A stretch of 64,000 bases of DNA from an uncultured Sulfuricurvum sp. (GCA_903844635.1 CAIMUF010000074.1:186001-250000), one strand, 5' to 3'; positions 17,653 through 26,119 are shown, counted from the first letter of the stretch. The notes: generated from the letters alone by a model not told the origin. A program made the numbers and translations.

Positions 17653-19095
17653 ATGCCAGATACATTAAACACTCTTTCGTCGTTGCGGATACTGTACGTC
17701 GAGGATGATAAAAATACGCAAGAAGAAGTTGCCTTTTTCCTAGAACCGCTTGTTTCTCAACTTTATACCGCATCCAATGGCAAAGAAGGATATGAACTTT
17801 ATGTTCTTCATGCTCCGGACCTCATTATTACTGATATACAAATGCCCATTATGAGCGGTATCGATATGATCAAAAAAATCCGTCAAAATGATTCTAAGAC
17901 GCCTATTTTCATCACGACCGCGTATAACGAAACGGATTATCTTCTCAATGCTATCAACGGTGGAGTCAATCGATATATACTAAAGCCGATTAATTTTAAA
18001 ATTCTTCTTGATACCATCCGTGATGTATGTTTTTATTGTAGCCATCAGCCGTATTCGGTTTCCATTGACCAAAATGGCACGATTCTAGATGCCAGTAAAA
18101 ATTGGTCAAATCTAAGCGGTTATACGTTGGATGAGATGCTTTATACCCCTTTGCACAATTATATTGACCCCAAAAATCACTCGGTATATGATGACTTTCT
18201 TTCTGTTCTTAAGAGTGCTGAAGATCATTTAAAAAAGAAAATTGTCCTTATTCATAAAAATAAAAAAGAGATTGAAACTATTTTGTACGCAGCCAAGGTC
18301 AAATCATCGGATGAGACTACGTCTGTTTTTGAGCTCGAATTTAAAACTCTCTCTGCTTACATCCATTATGAAGAGCTTTTAAGTAAAGAACTCAAAGCAG
18401 AACGTTTTCTCAAAGAACTGATTAAAATGAATCTATTGATCTACAAAGAAATAGCCAGAGAAGAAGAAAAAATTATGTTTTTACAGCATATGGCAGATCT
18501 TTTTACGCAACATGGTCCTTTTGAATTTGCATTTGTAGCTTATACCGATGATTCTCAGCTCGTTTCGATCAACCAGCAAGGTCATCACAGGCAGATAGAT
18601 ATTCAAGCGCTTTTTCCTCATTCCGTGCCGCTTTCAACTATCGATTGCCCTATGGTAGAAGTGATGAAACATCAAAAAATTGTCTTGATCGATAATTTGT
18701 CTACCTTTCCAAATTTTGATACCAAACCGTTTTTGATGGATAATGGAATCCAATCCATCGCAGCATTGCCGCTGCATAAAAAATCACGTACGGAAAAAAG
18801 GGGAACGTTTTGCATTATGCTCAAGCAGTCGTACACCCTAAATGATGAAGTTTTGGAGTTATTTGAAGCAATCACGGAAGTGATCAATATGGGTCTTCAA
18901 TCGATTGAAGATCGTACTGAGCGTGAAACGCTTGAGAAGCAACTCAAAGCAGAGTTAGTAGAGCGTAAAAAGCATGAAGAGATTATTGAGCAACTCGCTT
19001 TTTTCGATCCTCTCACTCAACTGCCAAATCGCCGTTTGTTGAGTGACCATCTTATCAAAACCATCGCATCCAACAAACGTAACGGGCATTTGTAA
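17653..19095 (+). pseudogene. Response regulator REC-PAS-GAF-GGDEF, cut by IS21
   Basis: The surviving 480 residues hold a receiver domain (LYVEDDKNTQEE, phospho-acceptor Asp in LIITDIQMPIMSG, Lys in RYILKPI), a PAS domain (about 133-235), a GAF-like domain (about 265-410) and only the beginning of a GGDEF domain (FDPLTQLPNRRLL near 455). The reading frame enters the IS21-family end at 19091; the stop codon TAA is formed by the IS terminus (ttg|taa). The GGDEF signature and active site are lost, so it cannot be a cyclase, though the receiver may still interact with the kinase. The missing 3' part is not found on the other side of the element. Confidence 0.88.
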
Positions 19096-19190
19096 ATTTC
19101 ACTCCCATGTTTCCACCTGTTTCACTTTTATGTTTCCACCCGTTTCACAAACATGTTTCCACCTATTTCACTCAATGTTTCCACTTGGAA
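19091..19190. repeat. IS21 left-end multiple terminal repeats
   Basis: TGTTTCCACC or a near copy occurs at 19108, 19131, 19154 and 19176, spaced about 23 bases, alternating with TTTCAC motifs. Such arrays are transposase-binding sites of IS21-type elements. Confidence 0.8.
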
Positions 19191-19274
19191 ACAAGGTGTG
19201 AAACAAAGATGAGATTTTCTTTGACGGTTTGATTCAGGCTGATACACTCTCTCCACTAAAATGGTGGAGGAAAA

Positions 19275-20825
19275 ATGGAGAAGCTCAGCATGTTAAAAAT
19301 AAAAGAGCTGTTTCGTTTGGCGATAGAGATGAATTTATCGGCCAGACAGATTGCCCAGTCGCTCAATGTGAGCCACACCGTCATCAATCGTTATTTACAG
19401 CGGTTTCGTCAGTCAAATTGGTCCTATGAATCGCTCATGAAACTTGGAGACAAAGAGATTGTTTCCGCGCTGTATGGCATGGATAACAAACCATCCAAGC
19501 GTCCGCTTCCCGATTGGGATTACATCCATAAGGAAATGAAACGCAAAGGGGTGACGCTTGAACTCCTGCACGAAGAGTATGTGCAGGTCAACCCAGATAA
19601 TCACTACGGCTATACCTGGTTCTGCACCCGTTATAAAAAACACTCATCCAAACTTTCCCCCACCATGCGTATGACTCATAAAGCAGGCGATAAGTGTTTC
19701 ATCGATTTTAGTGGCATGACATTTCCCATAGCCGATCCTCTCACTGGTGAAGTCCGCAATGCTGAAATCTTTGTAGGAGTTCTTGGTGCGTCGGGGTATC
19801 CGTTTGTGATGGCAGTTGCTTCACAGAAAAAAGCCGACTTTATTCATGCCCACGTGATGATGTTTAAATCCTTCGGCGGAGTTCCCCGCCTTCTGGTTCC
19901 AGACAATCTCAAAAGTGCTGTCGTTAAGGGCGGCCGATATGAAGGAGACATTAATCCTGATTACGAACGTCTCGCTGCCCACTATGGATGCGCGGTGATG
20001 CCCGCACGTCCGTTAAAGCCCAAAGATAAACCGCTTGTTGAGAATGGAGTTAAGCTCTCACAACGCTGGATTCTCGCGAAACTGCGTAACCACACGTTCT
20101 TCTCTATTTCTCAACTTAATGTGAAGATCGATGAGCTGTTAGTACTGTATCGTAACAAGGTGATGAAACGCTATGGGCAAAGCCGTCAAGAGATATTCGA
20201 TACGATCGATAAGCCTGAACTCCAGAGTCTTCCTCTAAAACCCTATGAACACAAAGAACTCAAGCTCCTCAAAGTAGGGATCGATTATCACGTTATTCTA
20301 AACCACTGTCTCTACAGCGTTCCCTATCAGCTCGTCGGCGAGAAAGTGGAAGTTTGGTATGGAACACTAAGCGTTACCATCAGTCATAACGGAAAAGTTG
20401 TTGCTAATCATCCCAAGCTAACTCGTAAAGGATCGTTCTCAACTCAAGGCGAACATATGAGCTCTGCTCATCAAAAATACCTCGAATGGTCACCCGGACG
20501 GATACTTAACTGGGGACTTACTATCGGTAAACATACCAGTGAATTGCTCAAGCTCATCATGGAAAAACGTCCTCACCCTGAGATGGGCTACCGCTCTTGT
20601 TTAGGGATCATGCGCGAGTTTAAAAAATACTCCGACAAAGGGCTGGAGGAAGAGAAGCTCGATTCCATTGCAAAGTACGCCATTGCCCACCACCGATTCC
20701 GTCTCAAACAGATCACAGATCTGCTCAAAGACGGTATCGATGAACGCCATGATGATATATCAACCCCATCATTATTTGAAACGCATCACCATGCCAACAT
20801 TCGCGGCAGCGACTATTACCGATAA
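19275..20825 (+). CDS. istA: IS21-family transposase IstA
   Basis: A 516-residue transposase. It has an N-terminal helix-turn-helix (SARQIAQSLNVSHTVINRYL, about 18-37) and an rve/DDE integrase core with Asp in CFIDFSGMTF, Asp in LLVPDNLKSAV and Glu in KDKPLVENGVK. A C-terminal Mu-type beta barrel follows (YSVPYQLVGEKVEVW). GGAGG lies just before the ATG. It is full length and appears intact. istB follows after 11 bases. Confidence 0.95.
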   Translation: MEKLSMLKIKELFRLAIEMNLSARQIAQSLNVSHTVINRYLQRFRQSNWSYESLMKLGDKEIVSALYGMDNKPSKRPLPDWDYIHKEMKRKGVTLELLHEEYVQVNPDNHYGYTWFCTRYKKHSSKLSPTMRMTHKAGDKCFIDFSGMTFPIADPLTGEVRNAEIFVGVLGASGYPFVMAVASQKKADFIHAHVMMFKSFGGVPRLLVPDNLKSAVVKGGRYEGDINPDYERLAAHYGCAVMPARPLKPKDKPLVENGVKLSQRWILAKLRNHTFFSISQLNVKIDELLVLYRNKVMKRYGQSRQEIFDTIDKPELQSLPLKPYEHKELKLLKVGIDYHVILNHCLYSVPYQLVGEKVEVWYGTLSVTISHNGKVVANHPKLTRKGSFSTQGEHMSSAHQKYLEWSPGRILNWGLTIGKHTSELLKLIMEKRPHPEMGYRSCLGIMREFKKYSDKGLEEEKLDSIAKYAIAHHRFRLKQITDLLKDGIDERHDDISTPSLFETHHHANIRGSDYYR

Positions 20826-20836
20826 AGGAAACACCC

Positions 20837-21586
20837 ATGCAGCCAATTAAAAATTTCACCGACGAACTCAAACTCTATGCATTCTACGATGCGATGCAAG
20901 AGCAGCTCACTCAAAGCATCTATGATGATATGCCGTTCAAAGATAGACTATTCTCCCTCCTGCAAGCCGAATCGCTCACCCGTCAGAACCGACGAATCGC
21001 ACAACTGCAAAAAGAGGCAAAGCTTCATGAAAGAACCGCCCGCTTCGAAGAGATCGATTTCTCTGCATCACGAGGACTTCACAAACCGATGCTGATAGAT
21101 TTGTTCAGCAACCAGTATCTCCAACACAATCGAAACATTATTCTCACCGGTCCAACCGGCACAGGCAAGAGTTACATTGCTCAAGCGCTGGCCAATAAAG
21201 CAATGATTCACGGACACAGTGCCCTTTATCTTCGAGTTCCACGATTGATGCAGCTGCTCTCATCTGCCAGAGGCGATGATGAATACCTAAAAACTCTCGC
21301 AAAACTCAAACGTATCAAGTTGTTGATACTAGATGATTTCGGAGTCTCACCACTCAAAGCCGGTGAAGCCAGAGATCTTCTTGAAATCGTAGAAGACCGG
21401 ACCAATAACTCATCCCTGATCATCACTTCCCAGCTTCCAATACAGGAGTGGCATTCCCATCTACACAATCCTACTATCGCTGACGCGATACTCGATCGTA
21501 TCGTTCACAATGCTTATAAAATTGAACTGCAGGGGGAATCACAAAGAAAACTCAAATCGAAGAAAAAAGAAGAGATCGAAGCGTAG
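20837..21586 (+). CDS. istB: IS21-family helper ATPase IstB
   Basis: A 249-residue AAA+ ATPase that assists IstA in target selection and strand transfer. The Walker A motif is GPTGTGKSYIAQAL and the Walker B motif LLILDDFGVSPL; the N-terminal region (to about 85) is the IstB-specific domain. Length and motifs are typical and the gene looks intact. It starts 11 bases after istA. Confidence 0.95.
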   Translation: MQPIKNFTDELKLYAFYDAMQEQLTQSIYDDMPFKDRLFSLLQAESLTRQNRRIAQLQKEAKLHERTARFEEIDFSASRGLHKPMLIDLFSNQYLQHNRNIILTGPTGTGKSYIAQALANKAMIHGHSALYLRVPRLMQLLSSARGDDEYLKTLAKLKRIKLLILDDFGVSPLKAGEARDLLEIVEDRTNNSSLIITSQLPIQEWHSHLHNPTIADAILDRIVHNAYKIELQGESQRKLKSKKKEEIEA

Positions 21587-21588
21587 CT

Positions 21589-22245
21589 TTACGCTACAAT
21601 TTTACAGCCTGATTCGCCATTAAAAAAGTGGAAACATGTTTGTGAAATGGCTGGAAACTTCGAGTGAAATCTACACTCATATTTTTGACTACGTGCTAAA
21701 GTATCAATCAAAGTCGATCTTTTCACCTCAAAAGTTCGGCATACAGCTGCTTTTGACATTCCATTATTTAGAGCTTCGAGAATAGCATCCATTTTTTCTT
21801 GAGGAATCGCTCGCGGTCGTCCGCCGATACGTCCTCGTTTTTTTGCAGCAACAAGCCCAGCATTAACTCTCTCTTTTATCAAAGACCGTTCAAACTGTGC
21901 TAGTGCACCAAATACATGAAATAATAATTCTCCTGAAGGAACTGATGTATCCATTCCTTCAGTCAGAGACTTGAATCCAATACCTTTAGATTTCAACTGA
22001 TTTACTATCTCAATCAAATGTTGAAGCGATCGTCCGAGGCGATCAAGTTTCCACACGACAAGTGTATCGCCAGCTTTAACATATCCAAGTGCTTGTGCCA
22101 AACCGACACGATCATCTTTGGCTCCGGAAGCTTTATCTTCAAAAATATGTCGTTGATCTATTCCTGCACTAATAAGTGCATCAAGTTGGAGATCCGTACT
22201 CTGATGATCACTATCGGTTGAAACTCGCATATATCCTATCAGCAT
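21589..22245 (-). CDS. Serine recombinase (resolvase/invertase type)
   Basis: A 218-residue site-specific recombinase of the small serine family. The N-terminal catalytic domain shows the nucleophile Ser in MRVSTDSDHQSTDLQ, VWKLDRLGRS and ERSLIKERVNAGL. A C-terminal helix-turn-helix (MSKAAVCRTFEVKRSTLI) completes the resolvase plan by about residue 185. The last 28 or so residues (from about KYECRF) are translated from the right end of the IS21-family element, so the natural C-terminus was replaced. The DNA-binding domain is whole, so activity may remain. It probably belongs to another mobile element whose other parts were lost. Confidence 0.88.
   Translation of the reverse strand: MLIGYMRVSTDSDHQSTDLQLDALISAGIDQRHIFEDKASGAKDDRVGLAQALGYVKAGDTLVVWKLDRLGRSLQHLIEIVNQLKSKGIGFKSLTEGMDTSVPSGELLFHVFGALAQFERSLIKERVNAGLVAAKKRGRIGGRPRAIPQEKMDAILEALNNGMSKAAVCRTFEVKRSTLIDTLARSQKYECRFHSKFPAISQTCFHFFNGESGCKIVA
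21622..21675. repeat. IS21 right-end terminal repeats
   Basis: GTGGAAACATGTTTGTGAAAT, then TGGAAAC, then GAGTGAAATCTACA at the tip, the inverted counterparts of the left-end motifs. The resolvase reading frame runs through this segment. Confidence 0.75.
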
Positions 22246-22410
22246 GTCGGAAAACCTTATTTTTTAGTATTCGTATATTATATCATTCCGATAGTGTTTT
22301 TCGTATGCTAATAAGCATATTTTTTAGTTGATTTTGAAAAATAGTAAAAAGTGTCGTAAAACATTTGTTTTCCGTACAACACTATGAATAATTCCTGTAA
22401 AGAAGGTAGA
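22246..22410. other. Resolvase upstream region, possible res site
   Basis: A/T-rich 165 bases between the resolvase start and the small-gene cluster, with TTCGTATATTATATCATTCCG, CGTATGCTAATAAGCATA (an imperfect palindrome) and TATTTTTTAGT repeated in direct orientation. Small serine recombinases usually act at sites beside their own gene, so this may be the crossover site. No site can be proven by eye. Confidence 0.3.
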
Positions 22411-22755
22411 CTAGGATGCTCTCATGAGCATCCCCTGATAAACCTTCGATTTCTTAACAGCTTTCCCCTTCCTAACCTCACCATGATGGAACCATTCCCA
22501 CTCGGAACTTTTTTCGTCATTACAGGCGGTAATCATCAATAAAATGCTCTCACCGCTGGAATCCACAACACTCCTTACAAACACAAAGCTATGTCCGTGA
22601 CGCACGATTATAATGGAGGATGATTGTCCTAAAACAATCTTCCCATTTTTCACAACATCCTGCGCAAACCGAAGTGCTGCTTCTTTAGTCTTGATACCTA
22701 AACGCTTACTGAGCCGTTTTTGGGCATGATGGGTTAGTTTGACCTGTAAAATACC
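22411..22755 (-). pseudogene. Small conserved-type protein, 5' end disrupted
   Basis: The open frame continues upstream of the only usable start (GTG 22653) as VKLTHHAQKRLSKRLGIKTK..., which reads like genuine protein, back to an in-frame TAG at 22756-22758. No ATG, GTG or TTG lies between the stop and 22653. In the shifted frame an ATG upstream (about 22786) runs into TAA soon after. The likely explanation is a frameshift or small indel near 22745-22758, next to the palindrome CCCTATAGGG. From 22653 the protein is 80 residues with KIVLGQSSSIIIVRHGHSFVFV. A perfect hairpin (GGATGCTC/GAGCATCC, 22414-22433) covers its 3' end. Function unknown. Confidence 0.5.
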
Positions 22756-22801
22756 CTATAGGGCACGAACCTCTTTGAGGTGATTGCATGTAGCCTTCCT
22801 T

Positions 22802-22912
22802 TTATTGTCCGCTCAGTGCCCAATAAGCACTGAGCGCTAATCCGCCGCCAAACACGACGACATCCAAACCAATAAGCAGCAAGGCAATCCTCTTCCAATA
22901 TCGTTTAATCAT
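22802..22912 (-). CDS. 36-residue membrane miniprotein
   Basis: ATG 22912 overlaps the stop of the upstream gene by four bases (ATGA) and encodes 36 residues: a basic start (MIKRYWKR), one strongly hydrophobic helix (about 9-30, with VVVFGGGLAL) and a short tail ending in ALSGQ. The tight coupling and a clear membrane-helix design support a real gene. It is last or next to last in the minus-strand small-gene operon. No family recognised. Confidence 0.55.
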   Translation of the reverse strand: MIKRYWKRIALLLIGLDVVVFGGGLALSAYWALSGQ

Positions 22913-23442
22913 TTCTCATTACCTCCATCTTTTCTCCCCTTCCACTGAGTAAAACTCTCAAATTCACCCTCAAATTCTTCTCGCTCTTGGCGGTATTGCT
23001 TATATTCCTCAATATCAAATGTTTCTGAGGCTTTCGGATTGCTGTATACTCGCTCCTCAATGATCCTTGCACACTCAGCATCATCCGCCATTTCTATTGC
23101 AAAGTGCTCGATGGAAAGTTCAATCACACGACTCATGGTGTAGACTTTTCTCTCATCCCCATCAAAACACGCTTCGAGATGTTTAAGTGCGGAGTCGGGC
23201 ATTTTGAAATACCATTTATGAGGATCATAGTCTTTACCTAAACCGGTAATATCATTGACAAATGCCATATACTCTTTATCATGACTGGCTATCTCTGCAC
23301 CTATTTCCCAACGCCGAATTTCTGCCTCATCCTGTACTTTTTTCTTTTTACGCTCTCTATCGCTTTTGTAGAGACTGTACATTGCGAACCCTATCGCGAT
23401 AACGAGTACGATCATGTTGATAATTTGTAATGTTTGTGACAT
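22909..23442 (-). CDS. Single-pass membrane protein of unknown function
   Basis: A 177-residue protein with one N-terminal membrane helix (about 5-23), a basic stretch (KSDRERKKKK) and a soluble, acidic C-terminal domain with regular helices ending in a charged coil (about EEYKQYRQEREEFEGEF). A start at 23469 would add nine residues. ATG 23442 is preferred because AAAAGGA lies seven bases upstream. It overlaps the 36-residue miniprotein gene by four bases. No known domain recognised. Confidence 0.65.
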   Translation of the reverse strand: MSQTLQIINMIVLVIAIGFAMYSLYKSDRERKKKKVQDEAEIRRWEIGAEIASHDKEYMAFVNDITGLGKDYDPHKWYFKMPDSALKHLEACFDGDERKVYTMSRVIELSIEHFAIEMADDAECARIIEERVYSNPKASETFDIEEYKQYRQEREEFEGEFESFTQWKGRKDGGNEK

Positions 23443-23485
23443 GGTGAATCCTTTTATTTTTGTTTTCATTTTTTTTATTGTGCTA

Positions 23486-23668
23486 CTAAAACCAATCCAG
23501 CCACCGTTTTATCTTTGGGTCATTGGGATACAAGACGATGTAACTCACTAGAAACCCAAGAGTAAAGGCACACCCACTGTTGATCCAATCTTTCGTGGTA
23601 TCTCCTGTGAGGGCAAATACAAACCCGGGTACAAAAAACACCATCCCGATAAATATCCATTTCATCAT
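23486..23668 (-). CDS. Small two-helix membrane protein
   Basis: Sixty residues with two hydrophobic segments (about 3-20 and 32-48) separated by GDTTKDWINSG, and a tail PNDPKIKRWLDWF. ATG 23668 or 23665 could start it; neither has a strong ribosome site, so coupling to the upstream gene (stop at 23675) is likely. Part of the minus-strand membrane-protein operon; no family recognised. Confidence 0.6.
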   Translation of the reverse strand: MMKWIFIGMVFFVPGFVFALTGDTTKDWINSGCAFTLGFLVSYIVLYPNDPKIKRWLDWF

Positions 23669-23674
23669 GGTGTC

Positions 23675-24097
23675 TCAATCATTACTATTGATGTTGTAAA
23701 CCGGTTTTGTCTCTGAGAGCCATGCTGCTATCACGGCTACAATAATCACGGCACCCATCGAAATAGGGATGTAAAAGATCATTTGTGCCAAAGAACCGGC
23801 AATGGCATAAATTTTGGGGGCTTGTTTGAAGTTGTTGATGATCACTCCCATGAGTAGAAGTACTCCAACCGCCAATACAATTGCACCATTGAGCCAATCA
23901 TTATTATTTGCCAGTGCCGTTTGCATCCAACTGTTTCCAAAGAACATCAGGGCATACGAGAAGACCATAGCAACGGAATGTTCTTTGGTGAAGAACTCAT
24001 ATTGGGCATGATGATAGGTGTATTTATTAAACCATAGGATAAATGTATAAATGGTGAAAGCTGCTGCTAGCAATCCCATAAGAGTCAGTATTAACAT
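23675..24097 (-). CDS. Four-helix membrane protein of unknown function
   Basis: A 140-residue polytopic protein with four predicted helices (about 2-22, 42-60, 70-88 and 104-128). The first loop holds KYTYHHAQYEFFTKEH, rich in His and Tyr. AAGGAG precedes the ATG with good spacing. The start overlaps the previous gene's stop by seven bases. The second helix has the pattern MVFSYALMFFGNSWMQ. I recognise no family; it may be a pore or scaffold component of the small-gene operon. Confidence 0.65.
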   Translation of the reverse strand: MLILTLMGLLAAAFTIYTFILWFNKYTYHHAQYEFFTKEHSVAMVFSYALMFFGNSWMQTALANNNDWLNGAIVLAVGVLLLMGVIINNFKQAPKIYAIAGSLAQMIFYIPISMGAVIIVAVIAAWLSETKPVYNINSND

Positions 24098-24348
24098 TTG
24101 GGCTCTCCTTGATTATTTTTATATTGGTAAGTATCGATTTGCTCTTGTGTAATACCGCTCTTACACCATCCGCGTTTGATATCACTGTTATTAAGCCATC
24201 TTCCAATGGCTCCTGCAATTCCGATCAATACCAATGCGCCGCCAATGATGATTTCGCTATAGCAATTTACATTACAGACAGGAGAAAAAAGAGCAAAGAT
24301 ACCCGTGACAATTGCGATGAGTAGTAGCATGAGTAGATTTTTAGTCAT
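24091..24348 (-). CDS. Two-helix membrane protein with cysteine pair
   Basis: An 85-residue protein. ATG 24348 has GGGAG six bases upstream and is preferred over 24369. Two hydrophobic segments (about 4-22 and 32-50) flank a short loop with two Cys (SPVCNVNCYSE). The tail has two more Cys (GWCKSG and the final C). It overlaps neighbours on both sides (eight and seven bases). Function unknown. Confidence 0.6.
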   Translation of the reverse strand: MTKNLLMLLLIAIVTGIFALFSPVCNVNCYSEIIIGGALVLIGIAGAIGRWLNNSDIKRGWCKSGITQEQIDTYQYKNNQGEPKC

Positions 24349-24535
24349 AATAATCTCCCATAAACTCATTGAGTTCTTTTAAATCAGGATCGGTTCTATA
24401 CAGCTCTGCCATTTCCGCTGCACCTTTACGGATTTTTTCTTTACGCTTTTCTCTATTTTTCTCACGAGTTTTATCCTCATCACTCACCGGTGCTACGGTA
24501 CTGATATTTGTACTGTTACTGTCGTTTTTATTCAT
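24341..24535 (-). CDS. Small charged soluble protein
   Basis: Sixty-four residues, highly charged in the middle (KTREKNREKRKEKIRKGA) and acidic at the end (DLKELNEFMGDYYD). AAGGAAG lies well placed before the ATG. One of the few non-membrane products in this operon, possibly an RNA- or partner-binding helix. No family recognised. Confidence 0.6.
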   Translation of the reverse strand: MNKNDSNSTNISTVAPVSDEDKTREKNREKRKEKIRKGAAEMAELYRTDPDLKELNEFMGDYYD

Positions 24536-24547
24536 GGTGACTTCCTT

Positions 24548-24784
24548 TTACCTATGATCGGAGGTGTGATACCCCCGTTTATATTTTTGAGCAACAAGAA
24601 CTATCATCTGTTCCTTTGCCTCTTGGGGGCTTTCATAAAGCTCACTGATGACTCTGGTGGGTTTGGCACAACTACATGAACCGTAAGTACGAATCAGCAG
24701 TGTCTCTCCAAACAAGTTAGGAATCAGTTCGATTTGGTAATAGCGCTCACGGGCGTTAAGGGTTCGCTTCATCATGAGTTTCAT
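24548..24784 (-). CDS. WGR-like domain protein
   Basis: A 78-residue protein that reads as a single WGR domain: YYQIELIPNLFGETLLIRTYG, then a turn, then PTRVISELYESPQEAKEQM and a final KYKRGY. These are the strand and helix landmarks of WGR domains, which bind nucleic acids in PARPs and in bacterial proteins near MolR. The usual W/Y-G-R core is YGS here, followed by CSCAKPTR, so the Arg is displaced and two Cys are present. It starts four bases after the RNase H-like gene ends. Role inferred only from the fold. Confidence 0.6.
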   Translation of the reverse strand: MKLMMKRTLNARERYYQIELIPNLFGETLLIRTYGSCSCAKPTRVISELYESPQEAKEQMIVLVAQKYKRGYHTSDHR

Positions 24785-24788
24785 GGTG

Positions 24789-25493
24789 TTATGCCGCTAC
24801 TATTACTCGACACTCATACGCTGAGTCTTCAAACCAGCTCATATCAAAGTTGGAACCTTTGAGCAGTTCGTCGTAATACTTTTGTTTATAGCATTGGATG
24901 TTGCTAAAGTGCTCGGAGAGCTTTTTATGCAGACTCTGGGATCCGGCATACATCAACAAGGCAATAATCTTCTCATTCACCTCTTTGATATTATTGGGAT
25001 ACGGTTTGCTCATAGGTGCTGTGCCACTGATAGCACAAAGGTATCCATACGTTTGTCCACGGGTTAAGGGCATCAATGCACTGACAAGTTCTTCATCGCT
25101 GATTTGACTTGCATGGGTAAGAATCAGTTTGGTCCAGTTGGCATTGCTGCTTTTAGAAAGCCTAGCCCCGCAAGCAAGACGATCGACTTCATGGAGGTAG
25201 TCACGCTTCATCCACAAAAACTGTATCTTCTCAAACATCGGTTTGTAAAACATACCAAGGGCTTGGGTATCGATATTGATGTCATCATAGACAAACACAC
25301 AATTACGGTGGTTATGGGTAAGCGCATGATTGATAGCTTCCAATAACGCAAACTCCTCGGCTTCATGCACGCTGTGAGCATGCATAAAGATGGACAGACA
25401 CAGACCGGTAGAGAGGTTTTTAACCCCGATACCGGCTTCTTTGGTACTATGATCGTAAGAAGCATCGCTTAGATAGATGACATTATTGTCCAT
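24789..25493 (-). CDS. RNase H-like fold protein
   Basis: A 234-residue protein. The first 110 residues follow the RNase HI pattern: IYLSDASYD (first acidic residue), EAEEFALLEAINHAL (Glu in the first helix), FVYDDINID (Asp after the third strand) and KRDYLHEVDRLA (His/Asp near the last helix). All four acidic positions can be assigned, so nuclease activity is possible. The remaining 120 residues are helical and unfamiliar. ATG 25493 is preferred, with AAGGG eight bases upstream. It lies amid membrane-protein genes, overlapping the upstream gene by 11 bases. Confidence 0.6.
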   Translation of the reverse strand: MDNNVIYLSDASYDHSTKEAGIGVKNLSTGLCLSIFMHAHSVHEAEEFALLEAINHALTHNHRNCVFVYDDINIDTQALGMFYKPMFEKIQFLWMKRDYLHEVDRLACGARLSKSSNANWTKLILTHASQISDEELVSALMPLTRGQTYGYLCAISGTAPMSKPYPNNIKEVNEKIIALLMYAGSQSLHKKLSEHFSNIQCYKQKYYDELLKGSNFDMSWFEDSAYECRVIVAA

Positions 25494-25833
25494 GGGAATC
25501 ACCCTTAGGGGGGTTAGTCATCACCTCTGCTTCTTGGATTTTTTGTTTCTCTTCTTCCGCTTCAATCTGGGCAATACGTTTGAGTGCTGCGTTGATCCGC
25601 TGTTTAATCTTCACTATCATGTAAAGAATCACAACTATGGGAAAGAACAATAAAGCCATCACGTGCCAATATGAATCCACATGTAAAGCAAAAACAGCGA
25701 CTTGTGATCCGATCAAGATTATGAGTCCTGCGATCACTACTTTTATATCTTTAAACATGATGAGCAGATACACAGCGGGAATGATAAAGATCGTTCCCAT
25801 AATGAGCAAAGTGGTGTCATTTATTTCGTTCAT
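25483..25833 (-). CDS. Three-helix membrane protein with charged tail
   Basis: A 116-residue protein with three hydrophobic segments (about 6-24, 30-46 and 54-73) and a charged C-terminal helix (RIAQIEAEEEKQKIQEAE). ATG 25833 has AAGGA seven bases before it and is favoured over 25854. It overlaps the genes on both sides, by 17 and 11 bases. No family recognised. Confidence 0.6.
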   Translation of the reverse strand: MNEINDTTLLIMGTIFIIPAVYLLIMFKDIKVVIAGLIILIGSQVAVFALHVDSYWHVMALLFFPIVVILYMIVKIKQRINAALKRIAQIEAEEEKQKIQEAEVMTNPPKGDSHGQ

Positions 25834-26119
25834 TGTTTTTTCCTTGTTCATCATTGTGCAATTCTTTCATGTCACGAATACAGTTCTTGCTTTCACCATA
25901 AAAAACCCATAGGGCGTAATAGGAAGCCAGTATCATAAAACTAATCCCTCCCAGCAAAATCCACTTAAATTCAAGGAACCAGACAGCCCCTGCAACAACA
26001 ATCGTATGGACACCAATCCAATAGAGCAATGCTTTGCGTAATCCGATAAGGACTAAAGTTCCTAATCCAAGAGTATAAAAGAACAGGCTTATCAGTATTA
26101 ATTGCGTTAATTCATTCAT
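25817..26119 (-). CDS. Three-helix membrane protein of unknown function
   Basis: A 100-residue protein with three hydrophobic segments (about 4-24, 30-46 and 50-70) and a charged tail (NDEQGKNNERNK). AAAGGAG lies six bases before ATG 26119. It overlaps the upstream gene by eight bases. Its plan (three helices, charged tail) resembles that of the next gene, so the two may be distant relatives. Confidence 0.6.
   Translation of the reverse strand: MNELTQLILISLFFYTLGLGTLVLIGLRKALLYWIGVHTIVVAGAVWFLEFKWILLGGISFMILASYYALWVFYGESKNCIRDMKELHNDEQGKNNERNK

Larger units (their letters stand above)
19091..21675 (+). mobile_element. IS21-family insertion sequence, 2585 bp
   Basis: Complete element with istA and istB. 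Its ends are imperfect inverted repeats: TGTAAATTTCACTC at the left and the complement of GAGTGAAATCTACA at the right, both with TGT at the tip. Internal GTTTCAC/TGTTTCCACC motifs are repeated at both ends. No target duplication is visible: the left flank ends CGGGCATT and the right flank starts CTCATATT. The left flank is the broken response regulator and the right flank is an unrelated resolvase. Confidence 0.92.

Noticed and set aside
19108-19185. Four evenly spaced repeats that could suggest a CRISPR array
   Set aside because: The 23-base period leaves no real spacers, and the motifs are IS21 terminal repeats matched at the other end of the element. No CRISPR array or cas gene was seen in the window.
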